Below are positions 35,030-48,150 of a DNA stretch of 64,000 nucleotides, one piece after another. Below the pieces are notes generated by a model, which did no database searches, had not been told where the DNA came from, and worked only from the letters and a program-made list of their open reading frames with translations. The translations under genes and the position numbers were made by a program. This DNA comes from Trichinella spiralis. Lineage: Eukaryota > Nematoda > Enoplea > Trichinellida > Trichinellidae. The first letter of the stretch is position 1, and every line of letters begins with the position of its first letter. Location: the NCBI GenBank assembly GCA_000181795.3, contig CM012954.1, positions 5,198,930 to 5,262,929 on the forward strand. Reading direction: 5' to 3'.

Positions 35030-36740
35030 GAAGTGCAAATATTCTCAACTGTTTATATTATTATTATTACCTGTTTGCATAATTTAATCTTTTGTAGCAT
35101 TTTGCTATTTTTTTGAAGTGTTTATTGTTTCAATTTTGTTTGCATTTGAATGTTCGCCTGTCGCTTACATTGTTTTTATATAAAAATAAAATTTGTAATT
35201 TAAAATGTTTTCCATTTGACGCAAAACGCTTAAGTTGTGCATAATGCATGCGCGGTTGTTGCGTAATGAAAAAATTGTTAAAAACTGCTCATTTGTAAAA
35301 ATGTTTTTTTGTTTATTATTTAATTAAATTTATGTATTTTTTTAGTTACAATTTATTACAGTCGACGTAAAATTATTCTTCTGTTAGTTGTGATCAAATT
35401 TTGCGTTCAAGTATTTCCATTCTACTGTTTAATTAATTAAACATTTTTTTGAATGCAATCTCCGTTCATTTCGTATTCATTATATTTAATAAAATATGCT
35501 TTTTAAAGCATTTATTTTTCAACTGTTTTCAAATTACTTTTTATTTATCTATTTTTCTATTGAAAATTTATTCCACTTCTATTGTAATACTCTATTTTTG
35601 TTTACTGTACTTTCATACTGTTCGTTCAATTGAATTTGTTCTCTTGCATGTTTTGAGAAAAAAATAAAATTAATTCAAATTCAAATTCATACTGTCCTAC
35701 ATTTTCAAATATCGATTCAAATTATATTGAGCATGGAATTTTGCGCTGTACTTTATTAAAAGTAAGCAGTAGAATTCCTGATTTTTTTTGCAGGTGTTGT
35801 AAATCTTTAATCTGAATTATACATTTTATCATATTTGATATGATGTACTTTTGAAAATTTTTGCATAAGAACGGCATTTCAAGTGTGTACAAAATGTTTA
35901 ATTGAAAGTGTTAAAATTGTTTTGATGTTAACTTTTTTTTAATTTAAATTTCAGAGTATTTAAAAAGTATTTAAAATTTTACTTATTTCTTATCAGTAAT
36001 TATAGTTACTGTGAATAATTTTAGATACAATAAAACTTTTTTTTTAATGTATATATACGAGTGTACGTAGTGATTAGGTAAAAGTCAACGGCCGATGGTC
36101 GATTCAACAGGTCTGAAGATTGTTTATTTTTACACTTGACAAGTTTCCACGCATGAATGACTATCGTAAGTCACGTTATGAGTCAGTTGCAATTTTATTT
36201 TCATTAGTAATTCCTTTCGTGAAATATACTGATTTGAAAGTTTTCATTTTAAGATTTTTATCATTATTCAAGTATTTGCACGGTTTCATTTCGACTTTAT
36301 ATTTGATGCGTTGTTTTGATAATTGTATTTACTGTATAGTATACCGTTTTGTTGTAATGTTATACATGTATGGGTGTAGATTATTGATTAATTAAATTAA
36401 TAAAAAAAGGCCTATTTGATTCATCTACTGAACTTAACAACATTTCAAATGAATAAATTTATATAACTGATATTTTTTTTAATAATTTATTCCAAGTATG
36501 CTTTTGTTGAAGTTGATTTTGTATAATTATGTACATAAAAAGGATTTGACTGAAAGTAAGTTTATTAAAAGAAAAATGAATTTTTTATGCATTACTGTTA
36601 TAGCAATTTGATTTATAGCAGTGCAAATTTTTTTTTCTAATTTGAAATTACGTCGTTAATTGAATTTTGAAATTTATTTCCAAATTATTGATTTCTGTGA
36701 TTCACTTTCTACATCGAATCAATCTATATGTTGAGCGTGA

Positions 36741-36747
36741 TTTTCAG
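36741..36747 (+). promoter_or_regulatory. Splice acceptor abutting the phosphatidylserine synthase start codon
   Basis: TTTTCAG is followed immediately by ATG. As at the PAXBP1-like gene, this suits spliced-leader addition, though a cis-spliced noncoding exon is an alternative. Confidence 0.5.
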
Positions 36748-39089
36748 ATGACTGAACGTAGTCCATCGTTGAACGATCCGTTTCATTTCATCAATGAACG
36801 CCAAGTTGACAACATTTCTTTGGAATTTTTCTACAAGCCCCACACGATCACCGCTTTGGCTTGTAGTATCATTCTTCTGTTCATCTGGGCATTCACGAGG
36901 TAAATCATCAAACAAACATTCATTCTTTTTATTGTTGATGATTATGATGCAAAGTGGCATTTTTAAGAAAGAAAAAATAATTGAAATTTCAGTTCAATTT
37001 CAAAAGTCGATTTTTCATCAAATTAAATTTCTCTTCTTATAGAAATCTGATTGCATTAAAATAAAATCTGATTAATACTTTCTTGTTATTAACAAGTATA
37101 TCGTATTAGTTACAGATTTTATTTTACCGGTTTAAGTGAACAGTAATATTGATGACCAAGTATTATCTTAATACAGTATTAAGCAAGTTGTAAGAAAAAG
37201 GAAAAAACACACTCAATTAATTAATTATTTATTTAAATACATATATGGCAATATTTAGATTTTAAGTGTAGTTTATGAGCAGTACTATTTTCTCATTTGG
37301 AATCTTTGTATTTTAAATTGATTGCAATGTTATTATTTTCAGATCTGATAGTGCATTGGAAAAGAATATATGGAACGGGCTTCAAGCAGTTCTTTTCATG
37401 TTCATCATGATCAGCTTAATATGCTTCCCAAATGGTAATTGTTGAATGATATTTTTTTCTGTTCGTTAATAATTATTAACATAGCAATTTTCACTCAGGT
37501 CCATTTACTCGTCCACATCCAGCTTTGTGGAGAATAGTTTTCGGTTGGTTTGGATAATTTTGTTTAAAAAAATTGTCTATTTTTCCATATTCAGGTTTGA
37601 GTGTATTCTATTTGATGAGTTTGCAGTTTTTACTTTTTCAAAATTTCAACGATGTCAAAGCAATTTTACGTTGGTTGGACCCGGAAAGATTGAACAAGAT
37701 GAAATTGGAAGAAAAAGTGAAAAAATTGTCCATTATATACATATATATGTTTGCTGATTAATTGTTTTTTGTTTGGTTCGTATAATTTTAAGGAATATGC
37801 TGTTAATTGTTCCCAAGTGAACGCTACACGCATCTGGTCTCAGTTGGACATTTTCGCGGCTGGTCATTTTTGCGGCTGGGCTATGAAAGCGATGCTTGTC
37901 CGTCATTACGGTATTTGTTGGTACATCAGCGTATCTTGGGAAATTACAGAAGTTCAGTTATTTTTATTTTCTATTTTCTCTTACGAATCTATTCGCATAT
38001 GTTTCAGATAGCTTTCAGCCATTTGTTGCCAAATTTTCAAGAATGTTGGTGGGATGCAATCATTTTGGATATTCTTTTGTGCAACGGACTTGGCATCTGG
38101 GTAGGTATGGTGGTGTGTCGCAAATTAGAAATGCGCAATTATCATTGGGAAAGTATCAGGTGAACAATTTGCATATTTATAATTCATCGTCGGTTGTTTT
38201 ACTGAATGTAATTTTGCACTTTAAACTTTTTTTCAGGCAAATTCGAGGCACTAGCGGTAAATTGAAACGCGCTGCGTTGCAATTCACCCCGGAAAGCTGG
38301 ACCACCGTACGATGGATGGATCCGAATTGTACTTACATGCGCATCATTGCTGTTTGGATATTGGTCGTCATTTGGCAGGTTCAACTGAATGATATTTTTT
38401 GATATTGTCTTTATTTAAATTTATTATGCTTTCAGGTTACAGAATTGAATACATTTTTCATTAAGCATATTTTCGCCATCGACACTAGTCATCCGTTGGT
38501 GATTTTTCGATTATTTTTGATCGCTTTGATTGTCGCGCCGACCATTCGACAATATTACAAATATGTCACCGATCCCAACTGTACTCGAGTTGGTACGCAG
38601 TTGTGGGTATTTTGGTATGCAGCTGTTCGACATTGTTGTGATTGGATTTTGAACGATCAATTTTCATACTGTAATTTTTCAGCGCTATAACACTTACCGA
38701 AGCCATTTTGTGCATCAAGTTCAGCAGAGAACTTTTCGCTCAAACTCAACTACTCCTACTTTGCATATGGTTGCTTGTTTTGGTAAATTTGAAAAGCGAA
38801 TTTTTTCAAAATCAGTTTTCATTTCGACTATTTTTTTGTAATTATAAATTTCTCATTGCAGCTATTTGGCACAGTCGTGTGCGTTTATTTGTGCATTGCA
38901 TGGACTTCGAGAAGTCAAAAGGATAACAGTGATTTTCAGGCGAATAATGATTTGAATGTGAAAAAAATTTCCCTATCCACAACAACAACAACAGGAACTG
39001 ATATGACAACAAAAAATCCGATTTTGCAAGTCGATATGCTCAAATGTCGTCGACGTGCAAATTCGCAGCCAATGGAACAAGCTGACTGA
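36748..39089 (+). CDS. PTDSS1: Phosphatidylserine synthase (base-exchange, PTDSS1/2 family)
   Basis: Makes phosphatidylserine in the ER/mitochondria-associated membrane by exchanging the head group of phosphatidylcholine or phosphatidylethanolamine for serine. About ten exons. The N terminus [20 protein letters not shown] is the family start, followed by [19 protein letters not shown]. The core is [20 protein letters not shown] then [30 protein letters not shown] and [20 protein letters not shown]-like [22 protein letters not shown] and [10 protein letters not shown], and [12 protein letters not shown] also match human PSS1. Multiple hydrophobic helices are evident. The tail is Thr/basic-rich and unlike vertebrates. 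Similarity to PSS1 versus PSS2 was judged by eye; nematodes usually have one (pssy-1). One donor (GAA before GTTCAG) is non-consensus. Confidence 0.94.
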
Positions 39090-39410
39090 CCGACCGACTG
39101 ACGACTTGTTCGTTTTCTTTATTTTTTTGCGTAGCTGTTTTGTTGTTTACTTTTCGTTGCTGTTTTTTTTGCTTATTTTGATTATTTGTTTGCTTCAATT
39201 GCAGTGCAGAAATTGAAATGATGAGCAAAAATTTCTAAATGATTTGTTTAACGGACGCATTTGATTCAATAGTAAAATTGAAATTGAAAAATGAAACTTT
39301 ATTCGATTTATTCGTTATTAGGCGATTGGGTTTCATTATCACCCTTATTGTATTATCTTTATTATGTATTATTTTTACTTTTTCACGTCGACAGTTTTAT
39401 AGGCAAATAA

Positions 39411-40503
39411 ATGGAGAAGCGTAATGTTGTTGTTGCAATAGTGGAAAAGTATCACCCAGACTTGTATTTAATTTGGAATGTCGACGGTCATTTTTTAATA
39501 AATTATTATGCTTCAAAAAGAAAATTAAAAAATATATATATATTGTTTCAGCTATTGAACATTTTCGCAATGAACACAGAAAAATTGGCTGTTTTATGAA
39601 CATGTGCATTTCGAAGACGAGGAACAGTTTGCCGTTGCAGATTACCGCCGAAGAGTTGATCTATCTGCGTAGTATGTGCTTGGAAATGAGCTTTATTTAT
39701 TTATTTATTTATTTATTTGTTGTTGCTTTGTGTCTTTATTTATTATTTTTTTTTCTTCCTCAGATCAAACTTGTTGCACAGTGCACGTTGTCGATAAGAG
39801 TCTGCTGTCGAATGTCGCTTTCGAAGCCCACATTCAAAAACAATTGCAAATTGACAGATTAGCGGTACAAATGATTTGCATAATTTTTTAAATTTTTGTC
39901 AAAAATGCTTCGACAGGTTTTTGCATTTTTTCAATTCAGATTTCACGCTGTCAACATCAACTGATTCATGATTACAACAATTTGGTGAAAAAAATAACTG
40001 TCGGCGACATTGGCCAACAATCACAATCGATGGTATGTTTGCTTTTTATTATTAAAATTGCAGAAAATAATTTATGAGAAAGATTCGTATTGAAATGCTG
40101 CTTTTCAGAAGCTGATGCCAGTTGAAAAGTCCACACAAGTGCCTAGTGATGTATTGTCTGCTTTGAAGGAGCAATTTTTCACTACCGGAGGTTTGAAATT
40201 CGGCTGCCATCTGCTTCTTTATCCAGGTTTTTTCGAGGGAAAAATTTCGGATATCAGGGGAAAAATGCAATATTTTCAGGTAATCCACTTTGTTATCACG
40301 CATCCCACATGTTCTACTATTTTCGACCGGACGATCCGGTGATGGTCAAAAATTTACTGACCCGCTGTCGCCTGGGTACGCATGTGAACAAGGCGGTGGT
40401 ACTGGCTACCAAAAAACCAAATGGAACACAAATATACATCACGTTCAATCACGTCAAAATTGGAAAATCTGGAAAATCGAATTTCTTTTTTAAAAATATT
40501 TAA
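39411..40503 (+). CDS. TSEN34: tRNA-splicing endonuclease subunit TSEN34 (Sen34)
   Basis: Catalytic subunit of the TSEN complex, cutting pre-tRNA at the 3' splice site. Six exons join exactly in phase (39411-39486, 39552-39671, 39764-39864, 39940-40032, 40109-40226, 40280-40503) to 243 residues, shorter than the human 310 because the linker is reduced. The C-terminal nuclease fold is clear: GGLKFGCHLLLYPGNPLCYH matches human GKFGGDFLVYPGDPLRFH. The predicted catalytic triad is present: Tyr in LLLYPG, His in CYHAS and Lys in HVNKAVVL. LTRCRLGTHVNKAVVLAT matches the human AAGRLGTSVRKTLLL segment. An N-terminal domain with LPLQITAEELIYLR corresponds to LPLLLMPEEARLL. The first donor (G before GTCATT) is weak. 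The gene lies 321 bases after phosphatidylserine synthase. Confidence 0.88.
39692..39717. repeat. (TTTA)n tetranucleotide microsatellite
   Basis: About six TTTA units within the second intron of the TSEN34 gene. Confidence 0.85.
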
Positions 40504-41864
40504 AATTCATACCCACTATTATATTATTGTATAATTTGCATTCATATTTCTCTTCATTTTTTGATTTACAATAATACTCGAATTTTTTTAGATGAAAAAT
40601 TTTAGAAAACAAATATGGAAAGAAATTTATTGTAGAAAAATCTATTTCCTGTTTTATTATGTTCGTTGCTTTAAGTAAGCATTGCGATAAATTCTCTCTC
40701 AACTGATAGGTATGTAAATTTTGTGCAATGAAATATTTGCCATTTCTGTGATGAGAGAATTCGGTGATAATGTTGGTCACTTTTTTGGTTATTTATTTGC
40801 CAATGCTTTCAGTGTCATTGAAAATTGATCAAACTGTTGCAAATTATAGAATGTCATTGATACTGTTCATTTTTTGATCAGTGTCAATGTTAAATTATTG
40901 CTGTATACAGTACAATCGTTGACACACTACACACGCGCGCGCACACATTCTTAATAAATAATAATAATGATTATGATTATGATAATAACTTAATACTTTG
41001 ATAAACGAATTAGCTTGCTGTTAGGCTTTATTTTTTTTGAATTATGTTTCTGCATTTAATAGCGTCAGTTTTGTGATATGCAGGATAGTATTTGTATTCC
41101 TTGTACAGCAAGTACAGGGCGCTGCTATGAAAAAGAGTCCGTTGCCATCGAAACGTTGCGATGTTCTGATTTTGACTGATGCTTTTATGTTGAGCTGCAT
41201 TGACTATTATGTCAAGATATTTTAGTAAGTGGAAAATTTTCATACTATTTCTTCTTTTTCATCCTTTTCTGTTTTTGTCATTAGTCAATCACAATATTGA
41301 CATGTCGCATGATAGTTTTGTAAGTTTCTTTTTTGGTTTAAATGAAACCTAATTTTTATTTATTGAATTATTTTTTTTTGCAGATTTCAATTTACTTTCA
41401 TATCATATATTTATTTATCTTTTCTTTTCTTTAATATCTTCTGCTGCTATAAAGTATTTTATTCATGATTATGTTGTGTAAATTATGCATTTTCCTTGTT
41501 TTCTGTTTCCATTATTATAGTGAGTTATAGAACATTGTAGAATAATAAAAAAAGCAAATTTTTGAGCCGTTGAAATTTCCAATTCATTTTTGAACTTTAA
41601 AACAGGCATTGATGTGTTTTTATTGAGCTGAAAGTTTTGCTATTTTGGTTCGGCAACTGATTTGTATTGAAAAAATTCATCCATTAATACATAATGTAAA
41701 CCGAATTTCTTAAGTTTGACATCTGCGGAGCTTGTAATTTTGTAAGCCAGCGAGTTTATCAGTTTGAAAACTGTTTCTATTATAAACTTAAACGACTCGA
41801 TTTGTTTCTAATTTTTCGACTTGAATCTTACGGATGTTTTACAATGTTTACAATTTTTAGATAT
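40504..41864. other. Region between TSEN34 and the first firm CEP350-like exon
   Basis: Mostly AT-rich. An open segment at 41127-41222 ends at a good donor (TTTTA before GTAAGTGG), and another short candidate exon lies near 41293-41327. Either could be a 5' exon of the CEP350-like gene, but I could not join them in phase, so they are left unassigned. A CA/CG alternating tract occurs near 40922-40946. Confidence 0.4.
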
Positions 41865-44800
41865 TGATGGCCTTTTTTCGGATGTGGAGAAAACAAAGGA
41901 GCAGTTGGAAGAAATTCGCCGGAAACTTGATCAAGCAAAGCGATCGTGCTTCATTGGCGAATCAGAGGTCAACGTTTCCAATGATGAAGTATGAAAAATA
42001 AATTCAAATTAACATAATAATTCACCACTTTTCATCTTTAAACTGTGGCAGATTGTTTTCTAAAAATAGCACATTATTCTATTTTTTGCGTTTCTTTCTT
42101 TTTGCCTTTACTCAATACTTACAGTATTTTGTAAAGTAGGTACTAATTCAATTTTTTGAATTTTGTTGTTTTTACTGGTAATAAAAAAATTGTTTTAGAA
42201 ATTCAAATTCAATTATATGCATAATTTTAATTATTTTAAATGTATTTTTAGAGAAAGCCAATGCAAAAAAAGTCTAAAATATTGCAAGCTTACATAAAAT
42301 ATTTTGTATTTTTAATTTTTGTACTTTTTTGTTTAACATATATATTCTAGTATTTTCACTTGTTCATTATTATAAGTTTAATAATTGTGTATTTATTTGT
42401 TTAAAGGTGCCTTTTCGTTTTCGAACCAATTCTCGTTATCAAGCACTATCCCATCCCAGTCGACGTTTTGCATTTGACAAAGGTACAGTTGGTTTTCAGT
42501 GATTTTTGCATTGTATTTTTATTTTGAAAATCTCTGTTTCGTTGTAATTATATATTTTTTGTGTAATTGTAATTGATATTTTTTAGTATTTTTTATCGTG
42601 AAATATGAAAACTTTACTAATATTTATTTGTTTTTACCATTTAGACCGTCGACAAAGAGAAGCTTCTTACAGGATTTCTCGACTTAAAAACTTTGCACCA
42701 TGCTTGACTGAAATTGGCAAATCTAAAGTATTGCATGATGGCAATATTTCGAAGTTGTCCAATGGCTCTGATGATGATCCGGTTGAACTGTTGTCCAGTG
42801 TGAACAAGAAGTCTACTAAATCCCTGTCAAATTCTCCAGGAGCAACTAAATCTACACCAGTTCAACCTGCTGTACCGATACATCTCAAACCGAATCAACC
42901 TTCTGTTTCGAACTGTTTTCAACGAAATTCGCTAAAAGACAAAAGAAAAGAAAAAATTCCTGTCAGGAGGGATGTATCTTCACAAACTTGCCCTTCTTCA
43001 AAATCGAAAACTGTTTCCAATCTGCCGGATATTGATGCAATTCGTAGACGATACTTTCGAGGTAAGGCAGTAGTGCATAATAGGAATAAAGAATGCTAAT
43101 TTGTTAAAAATTTCTGATTGCCATTTGTACAGAGATGAAAATTAATGATCGTCAAGATGATAAAAGATTATCTGTGCAAGCGAATGAAAAAGGTTGTCAA
43201 ATGAATAACAAGAAAACAGCTGAAGCTGCTCCTGCAAACCATACCGACAAGTCGTCTTCAGCAGGCATAATTCGAGATTGCAAGCAACGTCATTATAATC
43301 GTGATGAGATAAGAAAATTTATACGTGACCGGCATCGTAAACGGCTCAAAGAAGTTGCTGCATTGCACAAAGTTTTCCAACAAACAAAAACTACTAGTCC
43401 AAGTAGTCGTCAAATTCCGATGGTTACATCATTTGGACATCCTCAAGACAAGCAATCTTTGAAATTAGTCGTCGATCAGATCAGGTAGGTTTGAAAATAT
43501 TTCTTAAATGCCAGATAAAATATAATTATTGTTACTTTGCTTGTTTTAAATCTGAACCACTTTTGAACTTTGAATTTTAATCTCTTGAATTTTTATGTGT
43601 TTGTTGTATTGAATTTTAGGAAGCGCTATGACGGGTACTTAAATAATAATCTGAATCACATTCCAATAATTGGAAATGCACAGCAACCCGTATCTCAAGA
43701 ACGTTTTAATAAAGATGCTGAAATGCAGACTGATGCGGTTGTGATAAAAGCCAGGGAAATTGGTAGAAAATTTCGAAAAATAAAAGGTTTACTCTAATAA
43801 TCATTGTTATGTGGAATATTTTGTTTATTTTTTTAAAACATTCTTTAACTTTTAGATGTAAATATAAATGAAAGCTTGGAAAAAGTGGTCGTGGACGATG
43901 AAACTTCAGGACAGGAACGATTGGCATTGAAGATGACAGATTTTAGTGGTGATAGCAGTAGTACTGAAAGTGGTAATAAATCTTCCGAAAAGTTGGCATC
44001 TTCAACCAGTACTGAAAATGTACAAGAATTTGAACAGCGAACACCACCTGAATTGAGAAGTGCTAAAATAACAGAGGTAAGGAGATGTTTGCAGTGTTTT
44101 GTAGCATGTTGCAGGCAAAACAAAACTTGTTGATAAATTAAAATTAGCATTAGGTTGAAAATGTTTTCTTTTGAAATGAATATCAGTGAAATGAAAAAGT
44201 TCATTTAGGTTGTATCGAGCAGTAGTGTTGTTGAAGAGTATGAAAGTGCCGTACCAAACTCCTCCTCCACTAGCTCTGTCAGCGTCTCTACACAACGTCA
44301 AACCACTGCTTCGGACTCTTCCGTTTCTCGAGATATTGCCAATCAGTTCTCTGCTTCCATTTCAAGTAATATAGTTATTTGTTTCATAAAAAACGGCCTA
44401 CATGAAGTATTTTTTTTAGAAAAACAAAGCCCTGTTGCTGCGAATTCTATACCAATGACTTCCGGTAGGGAAACAAAGCGTACTCGTGCTACTGAATCAG
44501 AAGTTAGTGAAATTCCATGTAAGTGTTTCTTCTTTTTCTTCTTCTTTCATTGTAACTTCAGTAATTTCATATATATATATATGAACATGGTTGTTTTTAT
44601 TTTTATTTACTTTTGCTAGTTTTAGCAGAGACTAGTTGCAGCAATAATGCTAACAATAATGCATCATCAGCACATAGTGGTGAAAAGCCGAAAGACACTT
44701 CTGTCAAAAATATTTCTCACAATTCGTGGAGCACTGAAGAAGTAGCATGCATGATTTGGGCTTTTTGATTTGGTTGTATTCGATCGGAAATGCATAATAC

Positions 44801-47303
44801 TGTTGTAAATGTAGGAAGTATTCGGAAAAGATTTGGTCAAAGGTTCGAAATCATTGTATCGTCAAGCAGAAGTGGTTGACAACAATGATGAGTTGGAACG
44901 TTGGTCGAGGATTCACATGAAAGCTCTGCGCAACTACTTTCAAATGCAAATTGCTCTTTTGCACGCAGAAAAAAAGTGAGAAATTTTATTTTATTTTTTT
45001 TGTTTCATTAATTGTTTTTGTTCTATTTAATGAATTCAGAATGAATCCAGAAAACAGAGCGAAGCTATTCGATCAGAAAATTTCCACTCTTCAGCGTATC
45101 ATGGAAGATGAAAATCGTACATTGCGTCAGTCAGTTGTATCAGTTATTGATGAAGTAGGTTCAGTTTTATATTTATATAGTAGTTTTGGAATGGTAAGAA
45201 TAATGAAAATATTTTTTTATTCCAACAGATCAAGGAAGTAGCAAATTTGCAAGAGAGAACGGCACGGTTGCAAAAGACATTGTCATCTATGTACAGTGAA
45301 AAAGCCAGTTCTTCATCTAAAAAGCGTTCATCAGACAGAGTCAAGTGTAGTGGAAGTTGGTTGATTGGAATCAGTTATGCAAATTTTATGCAATTTAAAC
45401 TGTTATTTCTGTTTTCAAGCTGTGGAAAGGTGGACACGTTCTTCAGAATCATCCACTGCTGAAGAATCTGAGAATCGTCAAACAATGTGGTATGCAGCGA
45501 CTACTCAACAGCACCAACAAGCAGAACACCAGCAAGAATCCGGCAACGACGTCTCTACAGCATCATCATCTTCATCACTATTATCATGTATTTCAGTTTT
45601 GCATCAATATTTTTTGTTTATTTGTTTCTATATAATTGGTATGAAAATTTTTTAGTTGGTCGTGGAGAGTTGGACGCGAGAATACGAGCGTTGAGGAGTG
45701 AATTGAAGGCGAAAAAGGAAACGGCCCGCCGTTTGGCTATGGAATACAAGCAGAAAAGTCGCGAACAGATGGCTGTTCACGAACGTTCGTTGCGCAAGCA
45801 AATTGAAGTATGAAAGGGTGTTTTGTTTTCTCATTTTTCAAGTTCACTGATGATATTCACTTCATTTGCATTCAGATATACGAGAATAGTATTGCGAAAA
45901 CTGAAAAGCATTTAGCTGAATTGGAGAGTGGAGAGCAGAAGAATTTACGACGGTCGCAGTCTCCGAAAATATGTAGCCCCAGATCGAGTCCTCGCAAATC
46001 AACCCCGGAAGCATTATCCGGTAGGTGATAATGTGCGTGGGAATATGTTTATTTAAATGTGAATCCATTTTCAGCCAGAAGTGATTCTGTCATTAGCTTT
46101 ATTGTACCATCGTTGCCAGCGGATACTGGCAGACCTTCAGATTTGGAAAAGCCGGTTGGAAGCTCACAGTTGGTCCTTTCTGAACAAGCCAAAATTGTTG
46201 AACTTGAGGAGGATTTGTTGGAGAAAGATCAAGTAAACAGTGCCGAAGGCGACCAACAACGACAATATTATTCATCAGCGACAACGGCGGCTAGTTTTGA
46301 AGCAATTAGTCCTAGACGAATTCATCGCCAATCAAGCGCTGATTCTACCATCATTACCCGTTGCTCGTCCAAGGTAACTAACTAAATTACTTACTTAATT
46401 AATTGATCTCGATCGTTAATTGTAAGTATCGCGATTTGTAAAATGGTAATTTTGAAACGACCTGAGTAAATAACAATTTTAATTTTATATTTATACAGAA
46501 AAGTTTTTCCGATTTTACCGATATGATGAATTTTAATTGTTCTTCTATTCAAGCCCGAAGTGCCGAGACTGGAATTGTCGAACGAAGAGTTGGATAATGT
46601 TGGTCAAGGTGCGAATTCAGAGAACGCCTTGACTGACAGTCGGAATGCGGCTTTTTTGGACCGGCATTTCGAAGATCCAGGAAGTCAGGCGATATTGTCA
46701 GCGTCGTCGGGTGTTTTAATCCCAACATCCGAAACCGAATTGTCGTCGATCGTGGACACTTGCGCGAGAAGTCTTTACAAGCAGCTTGTGGCCGGTGAGC
46801 CGCTTTGCCAGACTCGCAAGCCGGCTGAGCTTTATTTCGTCGGCTGCGACAAAGCCCCATCCGCATTGCTGTCGCCCACGCGTCCACACCAAGATTCGGA
46901 TCGTGTGTTCCGGGATTTTTTGTTCGACTTGTGCCGTGAAATTGGTGTCGATCAGTTCGACAAATCCAACACCGGCGACAAGTGGAAACTGCCCAGACCG
47001 AGACCTGTGCAGGCGGCTGCTTTCTACCTACAACATCCCGATTCTGAGCAGCACTTCTTGAAGACTGTGGTTGCCGAAGCGGGACGTCTTTTGCAAGCCG
47101 GCGACGCCACGCCCGACAGGCGCCGTCTGGATGCAGTCAGCAGGCGAGCTTGGGATGCGGTCGAGCAGGCGGCATTGTTGGAGATGTTCGACGAAGAACC
47201 GGCGTGGTGCGTTTTCGACGATGAAGAAGAATTGTTGCTCAAGAAAGCTTCATCCGAAGCTGCGGAGCAAATGTTCACCAGTACGTTGAATAAAAGTCAC
47301 TGA
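41865..47303 (+). CDS. CEP350: CEP350-like centrosomal coiled-coil protein
   Basis: CEP350 anchors microtubules at centrosomes and centrioles with FOP/CEP43. About seventeen exons give over 900 residues; the first exon is not fixed. The middle is Ser-rich and charged, with EIRKFIRDRHRKRLKEVAAL resembling CEP350 basic helices. A coiled coil (ELDARIRALRSELKAKKETA ... RRLAMEYKQKSREQMAVHER ... LRKQIEIYENSIAKTEKHLA) resembles human KQLESYDEFIKKTEAEL. The last exon matches the CEP350 C terminus: VEQAALLEMFDEEPAWCVFD then DEEELLLKKASSEAAEQMF, against human ILVQELHEEEAQWVNYDEDE. No CAP-Gly domain is visible between coiled coil and C terminus, where vertebrates have one. The protein is also much shorter than the human one (about 3,100). 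Assignment rests on recalled sequence. AATAAA at 47381 is a likely poly(A) signal. Confidence 0.7.
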
Positions 47304-47380
47304 ACTTTGATCGATTTTGCATTCCACTTATTCATCTTTCCTTGCACATAATTTTTTTTTATTTTGTTGGATTATTTTTC

Positions 47381-47386
47381 AATAAA
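47381..47386 (+). terminator. Candidate poly(A) signal of the CEP350-like gene
   Basis: AATAAA 78 bases after the stop codon. Confidence 0.5.
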
Positions 47387-48150
47387 ACAATTATAATTGA
47401 GCAAATTGACCTTTTATCTTAGAAACAAGTGACCTATTCTACTGCAAAGTCAGTACGACGTTGAACACGTTGAAATACTTTTCTGTCTACATTGTTTATC
47501 ACTAGTGCTTATTTGATCAGTTTATTTCAGCAACTGTACTTGATACGGCAAAGCAATTACGCTCTTTTTTGCTCATGCTCAGACTCTTTTGTACTGACTT
47601 TTTTGACAAGAGCAGCAGCAGCAGTTGTTGTGGTTTGTTTGTTCCCGGCGCACTTTTGTCTATCGTGTAGAATTATTTCACACACGAAAATCACGAATCG
47701 TTTATTTCAAATTTGCAAGAAACACCGACTACCAAATTGCCATTGTCAAGCCTACTCCGTACCGTACACGTATGTATCTTGCAAGCAGTTTTTTTTCTTT
47801 TTTTCTGAAGTAAATTTCCTTTTCAGCAATCAATTTATTTAACTAATTCATTATTGTACAATAAATTTTTTGAACGATAAATGTTACAATATTGCAATCG
47901 AAAATAAGATATACTTGAAATTCTATACTTCTTACTGTATTAATATTTGCATAGCTAAATGTTTTTTCTTTGTGTGAATGTTAATTTTTATTTTTAAATT
48001 TGTTGTTTGTTAAATTGACGAGAAAAAAACATCTTTCAATGTTATTTACATTTTATGACTGAATGATCAATTACCGAACAGTGCACTGTTATTCGTTTAT
48101 TAATAGTTTTGATTTATTTGCAGTTGTTTCGTGGTGGTTTTCGATACATA
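47387..48150. other. Intergenic region before NIT2
   Basis: No exon recognised; AT-rich except for a short Ala/Val-type GC-richer patch near 47610-47650 that I could not assign. Confidence 0.5.

Larger units (their letters stand above)
34545..36747. other. Receptor 3' flank and intergenic DNA
   Basis: No exon recognised. AT-rich with CT and AT tracts at 35005-35029 and several AATAAA words (near 35185). It holds the 3' end of the receptor gene and the 5' flank of phosphatidylserine synthase. Confidence 0.5.

Noticed and set aside
39239-39424. Small membrane protein between PTDSS1 and TSEN34
   Set aside because: Short, hydrophobic frame in AT-rich DNA with no splice or family support; the TSEN34 start overlaps its end in another frame.
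40922-40946. Alternating CA/CG tract as a functional Z-DNA site
   Set aside because: Short and imperfect; nothing else in the surroundings supports a regulatory role.
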